From Chlorokybus atmophyticus (lineage: Eukaryota > Streptophyta > Chlorokybophyceae > Chlorokybales > Chlorokybaceae), in NCBI GenBank assembly GCA_009103225.1, contig RHPI01000810.1, positions 1,064,007 to 1,128,006 of the forward strand: a stretch of DNA of 64,000 nucleotides, given 5' to 3'. Position numbers and translations under genes: made by a program. Below the pieces are notes generated by a model that was not told the origin of the DNA, searched no databases, and saw only the letters and a program-made list of their open reading frames with translations. Position 1 is the first letter of the stretch. Every line of letters begins with the position of its first letter. This document shows positions 12,871 to 27,121 of the stretch, piece by piece.

Positions 12871-13779
12871 GAGCACCGTTTTTTCCAAGATTCCATGCAT
12901 TCGTGTGCAGAGGTTCCAGCAAGTAGCCGCAGGCCATCATAATGGGCCCGCTCGGTTACATGGCTTCTCTCACCCCTAAACGCCCCCTCCGCCCTTCAGC
13001 GGTCGGCACCGTGCCGAGTGATTCAGTCTCCTACCTTCCACCCTCCAGCTCTCACCGCCCCGCCAGTTCCTGCTGCGCCGCTCGGCCAGCTTCCCCCGAC
13101 CCGCAGCACCCAAGCTCTTCCTTGCCCTCCGCCCCAGCCCCTGCAGCCCTCGCTTTTTATGGCCAGCCCCTTCCGCCCTCGAAGCCCCCGCCCTCACCGT
13201 CCCTGCAGCTCTGGACAGGCCCGGCATCGCAATCTTTGTCGGCTCCGAGCTTAGGCTAAGCATGTTCTGGTAGTTTAGAGAGCGTTTGTGCTGCTGGTCT
13301 TTATTATGCATCAATGTAACATTGATAACCAAAGTAGTCTGTTGCACAGTCAGTGCAACATCTGCGAAATGGTAGGCATACAACCATTGCGTTGCATTCC
13401 ATGTTGCTATAGATAAGCACTTGGCACCGTTACACTTGAAGGCTTAAAGTACAACAACTGCAACTGATGGTGAGCCAGTAACTAGAGCCATTTGCAAAGT
13501 GCGCGCACATTAAGACGCATGTGTCTTGGGTTCAACGCGCATCTTACATCTTCAAGCTGTACGTGCAGCTGATTTTCAGCTGCAGAGTCTTACAGTCACA
13601 CTCACACCTCATGAAGCATTGTTGCATTGAGGTTAGGTAAGATGCAGGCGTGTGATGTTGAGATATTGTTTAAGATGTAAAGTACTTACACTACATGCAT
13701 GCTGCTAGTTCAGACGTTTGCAACTGAACATTAGATGACAGTCACTGCACATCTTAGAGACGTCTTCAAAGGGCTTTTG
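12871..13779. other. Region downstream of the transposon, no clear gene
   Basis: A Pro/Ser-rich open frame (12942-13259, plus, ATG present, 105 codons) directly follows the transposase stop. Its composition is that of C-rich low-complexity DNA and I see no domain. The rest shows no coding signal. Confidence 0.4.
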
Positions 13780-15900
13780 CAGTGATTATCTGAGCCCTGA
13801 GGAAGGGGGAGCAGCTCCAGCGCCTGCAAAACCCCACCGCCACTATGAACAGCTTGTGCAAGTTGGCCAAGAGTACTTGGCCACGGCCTTAGCTATAGAT
13901 TGGGGTGAGGAGGGGTAGCTACCCAATGTATGCCGTTGCCAATGTCCTGCTCCTGGAGACTGAGTGTTAGCAAGCTAGAGGCTGCCTCCCACTCCCACAT
14001 GCCAGGAGGTGGAGCTCGGAAGCTCCAGCATTTTAGCAGCACGGGGCTGAAAACGGGATTCTGGTTCTTGCCAGTTACGTTTGTGCTTGCCAGCACAAAC
14101 GGGAATGGAGAAGGTTGCTGGCACCGCGAATGCCATGTTGGGCCGTCTTGGCAGCGGAGAACCACTATGAGACAGACCTTGAGAGGATCCTAGAGTGGCT
14201 TGCTCGGTGAGAGAGAGCGCTCCTTGCTTGCACGAGGAGAGGAGGGCGAAGTCTTAGACGAGAGTTGTTCCAGAGTTGAGGACGACGGTGGAGAGGGGAA
14301 AAGGCGTTGCGCCAAGGACTGACGCTGCAAGGAAAGTGCAGGCTCAAAGAGAGGAGCTGGTGCCTGTGGTGTGCGAGCTTTGCGTAACACACTCCACTCA
14401 ACCAAGGCCTGCTACAGTGATAGGCCCAGCGTCGCTGTGCGCCAAGCTGCACGCTGCATCCAGATCTTCCCGAACAGCCAGCTGCGCCCCAGCGCTGGCC
14501 CGCACCCGCTGGCATTGAGCAGTGGAGGTCACTCACAGTTTATACCGGAAGAAGGTAGAGTCTCCCTTTGCGCTTGCCAGTTCCACGCACTAAAAGTACG
14601 TTGAGCATGGCAAAGGAAACATCCAACTCTGCAGTGTCCGTTTTGAGAGGAAGCCCCATCAATCCCAACGCCTTGCACTTGCTGTCGCAACCACAGACAG
14701 TGACGCTGGCGGCGTTGCCGAAAACTAGAAGCTTTGAGACTCTCATGCCGGATGCTTGCCCAACATCAGACATGCACACCTGCGCCGCCTGCCAGGCGTC
14801 CAAAGGGTGCGGGCCCAGCATCGGCACAAGAAAAAAAAACAGTGTCGATGGGAGCGTCCCCGACATCCATCCCCACCCCCTCCAGCGCCTGTATAAGCCA
14901 ACCCACCTCGGAAGTCTCAGGCGCAGCTCCCGTAGGCGCCGACTGGGACAGGTCCACAGCAAGCGGCTCCGTCTCCCGCTCTTCTTCTTCCATCACATCA
15001 CTCCAGAGCTGCCTGGCGGAGGGAGAGGACGGGGCCGAGGGCAGCAACCATCGAGACAACTTGTCCTTGAAGCAAGGGTGAGTAGTAGGGTCCTTGTCCG
15101 CGGGCTCATGGTTTTGCGAAGTCCCCACGCTCAGCTTTTGCTTTGGCACGGAGCGCCAGTCAGAAGTACTTGCCGGCGCTGCAGCAACTGAGAGAGCCTG
15201 GCGCCTGCTGAAGAGCGGGGCTGATGGGCAAGAGAAGAAGAGGACCGTTGGGCTGTGCAGCTGCTCCGGCACCTGCAGGCGCTGGCGGAAGCTGAGCCGC
15301 TCAGCTTCCGCCAGCCGGTGGCAGGTGCTGACTTTTTGCCTGCTGCTGACGAGCAACGGACGGTCCTTGACCCGCAGGCTGTGTCTGCCTGGAGGCATTC
15401 ATGGGACAATGCATGCGCGCGTATGACCAGGCTGAGAATACAACAGTGACACACCACAGGCGAGGGTAAAGTGACAATGTCCACCGTGTACGTGTGCCAT
15501 TGCCCGTTCAGCTAGACCCGAATGGAGAGTTTCTTGGGCACCACCAAACCAGGTGTGAGGAGGAAGCGGTACTCAGTGTTCGAAGTCTCACATGGGGGAG
15601 GAGGGCATGCTTGGTGGTTGGGCAAGAACGGACCCAACACCCCGCACTTCTGCACTGCCGTTTGAGCAAAGGGTAACAACTCCGGGCGCATCCCCAAGAA
15701 CGAGATCCAGATCTGGTGGACGCCACATTTCCCCAACGCACGACCGTCACCTTCTTCCCGGCACAGGTTCTTCTGTGCACGGTCATACACCAGGGCCGCT
15801 CCAACCCGAGAGGAGAAGACACAATGAAACTCCCCCAGAGCTGATGGGATAAACTTGAGACAAGAGCCCGGTGGTGGCTGCATCTACCGTGGCGTCACAT
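13780..15900. other. GC-rich block of unknown origin with overlapping long frames
   Basis: Composition changes abruptly: it is GC-rich and lacks the GCATGC-type words common in flanking DNA. Several long frames lie on the minus strand, at 15883-15512 (ATG present, 123 codons), 15398-14766 (210 codons) and 14962-14540 (140 codons). The second contains an acidic stretch, MEEEERETEPLAVDLSQSAP. Plus-strand frames are almost as long. No known domain is recognisable, and no splice model joins the frames convincingly. It may be a mobile-element remnant or a fragmentary gene. Confidence 0.35.
15241..15367. repeat. Large imperfect palindrome with perfect GC-rich core
   Basis: The core at 15281-15313 is a perfect 16-bp-arm palindrome (CTGGCGGAAGCTGAGC / GCTCAGCTTCCGCCAG, one-base centre). 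After a mismatched bulge, GCACCTGC at 15269 pairs with GCAGGTGC at 15321. Further out AGGACCGT at 15241 pairs with ACGGTCCT at 15360. It would extrude as a strong cruciform or RNA hairpin. Confidence 0.85.
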
Positions 15901-16504
15901 GCTGATTGCAACCATGCAATACGGACACTGCACATGCACACCATTGCATATATTCTACACTAGTAGCTGAAAACAAAGCCGGAGTAGAATCAAGGAACAA
16001 GATACGTGCACACGAGTTAAGAGTGTGGCGCCATAACTTACCTACCAACACCACGGTGCTACGGATTGCAATCATCGCCACTGATGATTCTTGAGCCACA
16101 CAATCATATTGTGAACACTTGTAAAGATGTTGAGCTATTGATTTATTGCAGCTACTCACAATTGCAAGCCGATTGGTGGTGACAAATTGCACTTGCGCAT
16201 TGTTGCTACCATCATGTTGTCATGTCACCTCGCGTTGTAAACACTTGCATTACACACGTGAACATTATACTATAATATCATGTTGATATTGCATACACAC
16301 AAATTACTACATTTCTTGCTTTAACCATTGTCATCCACTATTAGCCAAAATAGTTTTGTTACACAAGCTATACATCCATAACGCATCTATTGCATTGGTG
16401 CATAAGGATGGACAATACGAACAATACGCAACTCACCCAACCAGCCCACTGCTGCAATAGATGCATCTTGCATCTTACAAAATTCTTCCCTTGCATTTGC
16501 ACAT
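15901..16504. other. Intergenic region, no gene seen
   Basis: About 600 bp of lower-GC sequence between the GC-rich block and the 3' end of the first tandem paralogue. No open frame with coding character is visible. Confidence 0.5.
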
Positions 16505-19494
16505 TTACGCACGGCAAGTCCCACCTGTTGACTCCAGTCCGCCACACACATATGCACAACGCACATAGCATGAGAGGCAGCGCTTACCGTACAGTACATC
16601 GACTGCATCCACACTGGGTGGATTGAGACCCAGGTAAATTGGGTTGCCTGTAGTGAGCACAGTGAGTAAGGTGTTGGACAAGTCCAGCTGCAGCTTGTAG
16701 GTGGCCTTCAGACTATCATCATATAGTTCAACAGTAGAAGAGAACGACAACGTGCTGCTGTAAATCATTGGTGGATACAAGTAAGGGGTCATGCTGATGC
16801 ACAATTGCACGCACAGCCACGGCACACGCACACGCACACGCACACGTCAACACAACCATGGTTGTGCACACACGCATATGTGCGCAAGCTGCCACAAATG
16901 TGCACACGTGCATGGACGTGCTGATATGCGTATGCGTACACACCAACGAACGTAAGCTGCACGCGCATGCACTGAGTCTGACTTGGTGTACTGCGCACAA
17001 CAAGCCATAATCTCACCAGCATAGACGTCGATGCGGAAGTTCTAGAAAACCGTGCCGAGCGGCTTGGTCACAATGGCCTCAAGCCCTGTTGTGCGAGTGT
17101 TGCGCACAGTCATGATGTACTCGTCACGGGTCAAGTACCCAATGTAGAGTCGTCCATGAACTGTGACAACAACGTTCAACAATCTCATCATGCGCTCAAC
17201 AACACATACACAAGCACCGCTTACTGGGATCCAGCTGCATGTCTAGCAGCAACAATCTGTAGCCGGGTTGGGGGGTAAACAGCGGGAATGTCTGTAAGTT
17301 GGTAAGCCGCATCTTGCTGGCGTTCAGCCACCCGCGATTGAGTGTGTTCGCGTCCGGCTTGCTGCTGTAGTACGCGATATAATCCACCCAATACACGATG
17401 TTGGGCACAACTGCATACCAGCAAGTCAGAGAGTGTGTGCGTGTGCATATGTATGCAATTTGCATATGAAGACTCGCACACCTGAGTCGTCTATTGTAAA
17501 GGCCTCAATCTCGTTATAGTTGACACGCTCTTTGGGCGAGTGGTGCGGTAACTTGTAAACCAGCGACGGGGATGCTCGTCCGTTGGTGTTGCTCACAACC
17601 TTCGTCGAGTTCCACCACACAACAAACCGGCGCCCACCATCTGCACATACCCACACGATCCATATGGTACACAACACAGGAGGGTTCCTCTTTCACATGC
17701 ATGGCATCACTTGCCGTAAAACACGGTGCTCTCCATGAAACCAGTCATGAGGTCAAGATGTGTGTTGAAGGTTTGGGATGCCGGCTTTGCCCCACCGGAA
17801 GTGTCGGTTGCCAAAGTTGTGAACACGCGCTCGGTCTCGGGGTAAAGGTAAGGTTGTGTGTAAGAACCCTCCGTCCAGTAGAGGCTGTCTGGCACACAAA
17901 CACACGCGCAAACGCGTCACACCAGCAGCCACATCAAGCAGCACATCCGCATGTATGATAGTATCCCCATTACAGGGACGCACCATTGATCACTTGGACA
18001 TGGCTCGTCAGCGTGATACCACCAGCGGTGTCGCTCTGGTCAGGTCGCTGTACAGGTCCGTCACGGGTGCGTTGCTCAAGGAGATGTTCTTTATCGCGTA
18101 GGTGGTCCGCCCGCTGCTGTCATTCTTGGTTGAAAAGCCACTCACCAGACTGTGCGCGCACCTGGATAGGCCTAGAAGGCCAACACACACACACACACAC
18201 GCGCGCTCGCGCTTGCATGTGCGATTATGCGCGCGCGTATACACACGCACATGCACATGCACACGCAAGCACCAATGGCAGGCTCTCTTAGCACTGGGTG
18301 GAATACTGTCAGCATGGACCTGTGGATGTGTTCATATCGCACTTCTTTGGTGTTGGGACTTCTGTAAAGCACATCGCCGTTGTACGTGCCTCCCACGTGG
18401 AGGTTGTTGAGGTTGACCGGGTTATTGCAGGTTGCGCTGGCGAGGATCACCGGAGCAACGCAGCGAGCTGCCACGCGGGTGACACTTACCACGCAAGCGG
18501 GGTCATATGCACCGTTGAGGAGTCAGTACTCGTTGCACATACTGCCACACGAGCTGTTGAATGCGTACACACAAACAAGCACGCATTTAAGTGGCATGCT
18601 CACATGTGTGCGAGCGTAAGAACCTTTTCTTTGCAGTTGCGCACACATGCGCGCACAGAAGCAGTACTCACACAAATGCAATCACAGAGAAACGCTCATG
18701 CACACACGCGAACACCTGCATGCGCACACCTGCATGCACATGTATTAGAGATTTGCACTGATGGATGTGTGGCTGCACACACTTTATTAAACATTGTTAC
18801 CTTGTCTGGTAGCGGACTCGTCTGTGTTGGCGAGGTGTGTGAAACTGAACATGCCGTCTGTGTTTGTGAAGGTCGTCACATCAGTCAGAGTAACAATGCA
18901 TTGGGGGAAGCCGCCGCCGGTTGCGGTGCAAGTGAGTTCCACCTGTAGTTGTGTTGGTCAACATCTGATGATGATCAACACCTATGTTGTGATTATGTTG
19001 TTGTTTTGACTGTGTGTGCGTGCACCTGAGGGTTGTTGCGGGGATAGTTGGTACCAGGGTCAAAGCGGCCATTCTGGCAGGCGTCGAAGTACACGCGGCC
19101 GGTGATGGTGGCATGGTCGTCAAATGGGGGTGGTGGTACTTGCGCTGAAAGACAGGCACAACAATCCCAACAAAAGAGCGCTGTCAGTTGATCAAATCCA
19201 GTGTAGCTCATGTAGATGGCTGCATCACATGCACACACAAACAAACCAACAAGCACCACCACAACAACCACAGCAACGGATGGTTGTCAGTTGATCATTG
19301 CCATTCCACTGCAATTGCAATGGCTGCAAAAAGCGCACACACGGAAACTACCGACAACAACCAACAAGACAAGCGAACTGTCCCCAACATACACAAGCAT
19401 TGAGACTGGAGGTCGCACCATTGGCCAAGGGTGTACTGACGACGGCTATGAAGAGGAGGATGGAGAGGGTGAGGTTGCTAGTAGCAAGAGACAT
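16505..19494 (-). pseudogene. Tandem copy A of Ole e 1-like secreted protein gene, broken
   Basis: All eleven exons of the intact neighbour (21750-24798) are recognisable in the same order. They run from the signal peptide exon (19494-19419) to a terminal exon (16524-16505) that still encodes a short Cys-Arg-Ala end. Exon 2 (19144-19026) keeps the Ole e 1-like ITGRVYFDACQNGRFDP motif, with Phe replacing the first Cys of the CxxC. Defects are several. The acceptor before exon 4 reads ACG instead of CAG (near 18513). Exon 5 needs a frameshift near 18030. Exon 9 has an in-frame TAG (17042-17044). The exon 10 acceptor is deleted (near 16775). Exon 4 has a 2-bp deletion that is compensated at the next junction. 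It is probably a pseudogene, though individual lesions could be sequence errors. Confidence 0.8.
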
Positions 19495-20140
19495 GTTCAC
19501 GAGCGGAACAAAACCACGCCTAACTGCCAACCCAACGTAGCCAAGCCTGCCTTTTTATACTAGGCGGAATGTTTTGCATGACCCTGACTGGCAGCAGCAT
19601 GCTGCGGACTTTCCCACAAGATGCCGCCTGCCCTCCCGTGCGTTGCCATCGCCTTGGCAAAAGCACGCGTTGCCGCTTCGTTGATTATAGGCCTGTCTTG
19701 TCTAGCTGGTCTGTAGATATGATGTAATCAAGCAAGGCTGTCACTGTCACCTCGGTGTGTCTGTGTCGACCCCAGTCCAGCAATGGACTGGACAGAACCG
19801 ACCAACAAACCAGCGACCAAGCATGCATTTGTGTTTGAGGACAAGCGTGCTGTCAACAACACTGGCACGAAACACACCAGGACATGGAGACAGCGAAGAG
19901 CTGTGTGTATGGTAGACGGCAGCTGGTGGACACAGCCCACTTGCCTGCCAGCACAGCACAGCTCCGCTGCAAGCAATGCGCGTCGTCCGCAATGGAGGTA
20001 GTTGTGGGGTTTTAACCACTCCACTACAGCGCAGTGAATACGCCTGTCCTGTCTCACCGCCGGCCGATTGTCAGCGCCATCGTCGCACAGCGTCTTGTCT
20101 CGGACAACACTGCGTGCATGTTGCAAGCAAGCAACATGCA
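19495..20140. repeat. Duplicated 5' flank of copy A (matches 33825-34460)
   Basis: Upstream sequence is shared with copy C, including TGACTGGCAGCAGC, GCTGCGGACT, GTTGCCATCGCCTTGGCA and AGCAAGGCTGTC, followed by a weaker match for several hundred bp. The intact copy B shares only the first part, to about 25017. The shared blocks probably contain the family's ancestral promoter. Confidence 0.75.
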
Positions 20141-21749
<1,609 letters not shown>

Positions 21750-24700
21750 TTACGCACGACACTCTACGCCTGTTGAAACACAAATCAATCATACAATGTC
21801 ACACATGCACATCGCGCACGGCATGAGAAAGAAGAGCCAGCGCTTACCGTATAGTATGTCAAATTCAGATACATCAGCTGGAATGAGGCCTGTGTACACC
21901 GGGTAGCCTTTAGCAAGCACGGGGTTCGTGTTGTTGGACAAATCCAGCTGCATCTTGAAGAGGGCGTTTAGAGTGTGACTGTCATCTCCGACAGGAGAAG
22001 GGTACGTCTTGCGGCTGTAAAAGACTGGTGGATCTGCATACAACTCAGGGGTCATGCTCAGTCACACACGAGCACACACTCATAGACAGTTACTCTAACA
22101 CACACATATGCAGGCGCGCAAGTACACACATCAACAAGATGTTTGCACGCGCACATGCTCAGGTGCGTATGCGCACACCAATGTACTGATTCACTTGAGT
22201 GTGCTGCACACAACACAAGCCAGAATCTCACCGGCGTATTTGTCGATGCGAGGAAAGTTGGAGACGGACACGCCGAGCGGCTTCGTCACAATGGCCTCAA
22301 GGTTGTCCGTGCGGGTGTTGCGTACAGTGATGATATACTCTACCACTTGACGGGTTGGCAACGTCTGTTGGGTTAAGTACCCAACATAGAGCCGTCCATG
22401 AACTGCGACAACAATCACCAACCTCATCATGCGCACAACCACGCATAATCCTTGCATACTATATTATATACATCACGTGCATATTCTGTACACACTGACT
22501 GTGCATGCCACTATGCATGTGCATTTTCGTTTCGCATTGTTTGTACACATATACGCACACAAGCAGCACTCACCAGAGTCCACCTGCAGGCCCTGTAAAG
22601 CACTGACGTAGTAGGTTTTTTCGTTAGTGAACAGCGGGAACGTCTTTATGTTGGTCAGCTGTGTCTTGCTGGCATTCAGCCACCCGCGCTTGAGTATGTA
22701 CGCATCTGGGTTATCAGTGCTGTATATGATGTACTCCACCCAGTACACGACATTGGGCGAAACTGCAAGGCAACGAGTCAGATAGTGCGTGCATGCGCGC
22801 ACGCGGGCCCATTCACACCTGGGAGTAACACTCACCTGAGTCGTCAAGTCCAAGTGCCACAATGAGTTGAGCGTCAATGGTGCTTTGATTGGGTGAGGGA
22901 CGTGTGTAAAGCAGCGACGGGGACGCTTGCCAATTGGCGTTGGTGCTGGCAATCTTCGTCGAGTTCCACCATAGAACGAAGCGGCGCCCGCCATCTGCAC
23001 ACATATTGATATGTCATGTCATTTGTTGCGCAACACAGGAGGATGCTATTTACTTCACGGAGACTTGCCATAAAACACGGTGCTCTCAGTGTCGTAGAGC
23101 GTGTTGAAGACTTGAGATGCCGGCTGCGCGCCGCTGGATGTGTCGGTCGCCAGAATCGTGAACACGCGCTCGGTCTCGGGGTAAGGGTTAGTTGCATAAA
23201 AAACTGAACCCTCCGTCCAGTAGAGGCTGTCTGATACACACCCACAGAATGCGCATGCCAACATGTCATATGTCCGAGCCCTGTATACATGCGCACGCAC
23301 TGACACGAACACACGCATGCAGGCTAGCATGCACACACACACACGTGCGTGCGTGCGCGCACGCCACATCCCATGAGACAATCAGTAGAGCATGTGTGAT
23401 TGCGTCTTCATCCAGTGCCCCACCATTGATGACTTGGACTTTGCTCGAGACCACGCTGTATTGGCCTTTGGGTAGTACTTTGGTCCGGTGGGTGTACAGG
23501 ACCTTTGTGGGCGCGTTGCTAAGAGAGACGCTCTTTAGCGTGTAGTTGGCAACAAGGGTACGCCTGGGGTGGTAGATAGAAACCAGAATGCCGCTCACCA
23601 GACTGCGCGCACACCCTGCAAGAAAGCCAGATAAACGCACACCCATGCACACACACTCGCATAGGTAAGCACCATTGGCAACTCTTTATGGATGTTGTAA
23701 TGACGTAAGCAGTGACCTGTGGCTGTGGTTGTGATGCAGGTCTTCGGTGTGGGGACTTCCGTGAAGCACACATCGGCATTGTACGTGCCCCCCGCATGGA
23801 GGTTTGAAGCATCACTGAACTCAGAAGCATCGAAGGTGATCGGGTTGTTGCAGGTTGCGCTCTCGAGAAGCACCGGAGCGATGCAACGCGCAGCCACGCG
23901 AATGACGCGCACCACGCACTTCCCATCAAACACGCCTGTGAGGAGTGGACAACCTTTACGACGTGTGCAAGCGCACACGTGCACACACCACAGAGAAGGT
24001 CAACACACGTACACACGCACATTCACAAAAGCATACGCATATGCATGCGCATGAAAGCGCCTATGCTTGCATATGCACACATACGCGCACGCATGCGCCT
24101 GCACGCGCGGATTCACCCACAAGCGCGCATGACACATGAATCGTTTACCTTGTCTGTAAAAGGACTCTGTGCTTTGTGCCAGGCGCGTGAAGTTGAACAC
24201 TCCGTTACCGTTGGTGAGAGTCGTCACGTCGGTTAGGGTGACTTGTTGTGGGGGCTCCCGGTTGGAATTGGTACCGCTGCACACGAGACGCACCTGTATG
24301 GTGGTGTTGGTTCACGTGTCAACAATGGTGTTGTTGTGACTGTGTGTGTGTGTGTGTGTGTGCACCTGAGCATTGCGGCGTGGGTAGTTGGGGCCGGGGT
24401 CGAAACGGCCGTTCTGGCAGGCGTCGCAGTACACACGGCCGGTGATGGTGGCGCGGTCATCCGCTGGGGGTGATGGGACTTGCGCTGAGGGACACGCACA
24501 CACACGCGCACACACACACACACACACACAGCGTGACCACCACCACCACCACCACCACCGCCACAGTAATAAAGGACTGTCAGTTGATCAGTTCCAGTCA
24601 AGATCGACGTGATGGCTGCAACACTTGTCCATGCAAGCTAACCAAATACCAGACAGCAGACAAGGGAATGTTCACCCGAAACACACAAGCAATGAGGTTG

Positions 24701-24798
24701 GTGGTCGCACCATTGGCAAAGGGTTTGGTGGCGACGGCAAGGAAGAGTAGGAAGAAAGAGAGGGTAAGAGTGAGGCGGCTGATAGAAGGAGGAGACAT
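21750..24798 (-). CDS. Ole e 1-like secreted protein, intact tandem copy B, 549 residues
   Basis: Eleven exons join in phase: 24798-24711, 24484-24366, 24293-24149, 23935-23717, 23615-23424, 23230-23069, 22994-22836, 22762-22574, 22402-22232, 22033-21848 and 21769-21750. Nearly every intron is phase 1. Intron 6 starts with GC (TATG|GCAAGT). Residues 1 to about 29 are a signal peptide ending PFANA. An Ole e 1-like domain follows (ITGRVYCDACQNGRFDPG, about 43-60, with CxxC at 49-52), then LTDVTTLTNGNGVFNF and CVVRVIRV. The remaining 400 residues are beta-rich, Ser/Thr/Asn-rich and unrecognised. They contain repeated motifs such as LYWTEG, RRFVLWWNSTK and RGWLNASKT, several N-glycosylation sequons, and a Cys-Arg-Ala end. 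The product is likely a cell-wall or extracellular protein of unknown function. Introns are CA/TG-rich. Confidence 0.75.
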
Positions 24799-25399
24799 GC
24801 TTGCAAGCTGAGTACACGTCACAACTCGTCTTCCTGCCACCCCAACTGCCAGGCCTGCCGTTGTAAATACTCGCGCAATGTGTGCATGTATCTGACATGC
24901 AGCAACTTGCTGCGGACTACCACCCAGATATTACCGCCTGCCCGCGCAATGGATGCCATCGCCTTGGCGAGAACGCACGCGCAACCTTCTTGGATTGCGC
25001 CTGGTCCTGTCTTGTACAATGAGTACAGTTTCCTAATATGTACATCTCTGAAGCCTCAGGGGCCATGGCAGGCTTGATCATGATATCTCACATAATAATG
25101 GTGTATCTCCCAATCCTCAGGGGCCATGCATAGGCATGGCAAGTTTTCATTACGCCTAAATGCCGCGTCACCGACGCCGCCACCCCCTCTCAGCGTTGGA
25201 TGAAGTGACGCCGTAACAACAATCACCACACCGTGACGCCGGGCGGTTCCTGTGTCGATTACACCGTGACGCCCAAAGCCGCTGCCGCCTGTAATCACTA
25301 CAGACCGAACGCCGATGACGCCGACGGACCCTCCAACGGGCCCTCAGTGAGGGTGTTAGTTTCTGTGAGGGCACTCACAGCTAAAAGGGCAGGTGTGTT
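24799..25399. other. 5' flank of copy B with short repeats
   Basis: To about 25017 it resembles the flanks of copies A and C. Beyond that the match ends, so a breakpoint or insertion lies here. Two copies of CCTCAGGGGCCATG (near 25055 and 25116) and three GGCGTCAC-type repeats on the minus strand follow. No gene is seen. Confidence 0.5.
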
Positions 25400-26240
25400 A
25401 CGATAGCCCTTGGGTGGGGGTTTGAGTAACTTCAACTCCTAAGAAAACCTCAACATGTGAGCGCGTTTTACTCACATGGCCTAGTGGAAATGCTTGACGT
25501 ATTTGTATGTACATTAGCACGCAAATTTTTTTACCTAGCAATGCGCTTCGGCGCAATTTATAAATTACATGTGCTTTCGTTGCAACTTCTTCAATGATGG
25601 TGAGACTCTTCATCGAACGAAGCGGACAACGGTTAAACGCGAACTAACCGAAAACACCGTTGTTGTTCATGTTATTTAAAAGAGTAATCGAGGTGCGAAA
25701 GTAGCTATGCTTCGTGTCGCAAGGTTGTGGCATCAAACGGATTGCAGCACTTAAATTGCGGTCTTTTTAAAGCTTCGTAGCTTTGTAATAATAAATCGCG
25801 GTTTATAAATGAAAAAATGCAACACGCACGCAGGCACAACGGGTTGGCACAGCAGCATACCCCTTTTATACCAATGTATATGTCTTAATATGAAAAAAAT
25901 AACATGGTTTTAGAGAGAAACCTATGAAGGCTTAAATAAGTGCTTTTACGCTTAAACACTTGGATAGCTTTATTGGAGTCATATGCTTAAAATGTATAAA
26001 TCACCCCGCTTATCCCCGATTACTGCTCGTACATATCAGACTTACATTGTACATTCAAGAACTTTCAACCATATATACTACGTTTAGTTGGCTATGGCTT
26101 GGTAAGCCATGGCCATCACGATTCACATTCAATACATATGTGACAATAGATTACTATCACATACGAAGTATTTGCCAGTTTGGAGAAACGAAGGGAGCGC
26201 AGTTGTTGCACACGTACAACGCATGACGAACTAGGGCACA
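25400..26240. other. AT-rich island with TTCG/CTTCG hairpins
   Basis: The sequence becomes strongly AT-rich and contains short perfect hairpins, such as TGCGC-TTCG-GCGCA near 25540 and AAAGCT-TCGT-AGCTTT near 25770, plus scattered CGAAGC/GCTTCG words. The texture differs from all other DNA in the window and resembles intergenic DNA of algal organelles. No organellar gene is recognisable, so a nuclear insertion of organelle DNA is only a guess. Confidence 0.3.
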
Positions 26241-27026
26241 TGGCATGCTGACTGCTTTTCGCACATGCATGCAACATTGTTATGCCCATACAATCCTATG
26301 TAGGGCTCATCCGGCACGGCCACACCGCCTGGCCGACGGCCGCCTTGGCTACGGATGTTTCTAGCGACGATTCCTCCCGTTTTAATGTGCGCTTGCCCAC
26401 TCTCGACATTAAACAAGTGAGACACATGCATTTGGTTTGCGTGGTTCGGTGATTCTGTCTGTTGCACGCATCTGAGTGGTTCTTTTACAGCGTGATACAT
26501 ACGTGTGCTGATAGGCGCAGGGGTTGCAGCAGTGTCTGGCGTCCATACACGCGCAGCCGGTGAATGTTGTGCTACGTGAAATTCTATGTGTGGTATGTGC
26601 ATGTGTTATTGCAAACATGTACACACGCACAAGCACATGGGCACCTGCAGGTGCGCAAGCACCTGCACGTTTCATATGCGCTGCAGTGCGCAATTGTAAA
26701 CAAGCACACAGGCAAGTGCACCTGCGCGGGCACACACATGCATGCGCACACCGTGGATATGCACACGCGTGCGTGCATGGGTATTAACGCCAGCAGCAAT
26801 GTGCACACACACTGCTGCGCACACAACTGCTGGCGTATTTGCCTCCCGGCAAAGTAAACAGCACCACGTGTTACATGTCCACATGTTACGTTTTTGAACA
26901 TGGTTGCACCACAGCAGTCAACCAACATGTGCTCATTGCTTTGCATCTGGCAAAGTCACTGCCAAAAAGATATTATCATTCATGTGTTTGCTGGTATGGG
27001 TGAAACCGTTTGCCTTTATGCCTCGT

Positions 27027-27028
<2 letters not shown>
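26241..27028. other. Intergenic, low-complexity, no gene seen
   Basis: Rich in CACACG/GCATGC-type words. Frames overlap on both strands and none shows a domain. Confidence 0.4.
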
Positions 27029-27096
<68 letters not shown>

Positions 27097-27121
27097 NCTC
27101 TCTCTCTCTCCCTCTCTCTCT
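27029..27121. repeat. (TC)n tract with an undetermined base
   Basis: About 93 bp of TC dinucleotides with a single N at 27097, then a C run. An assembly join is likely. Confidence 0.95.
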
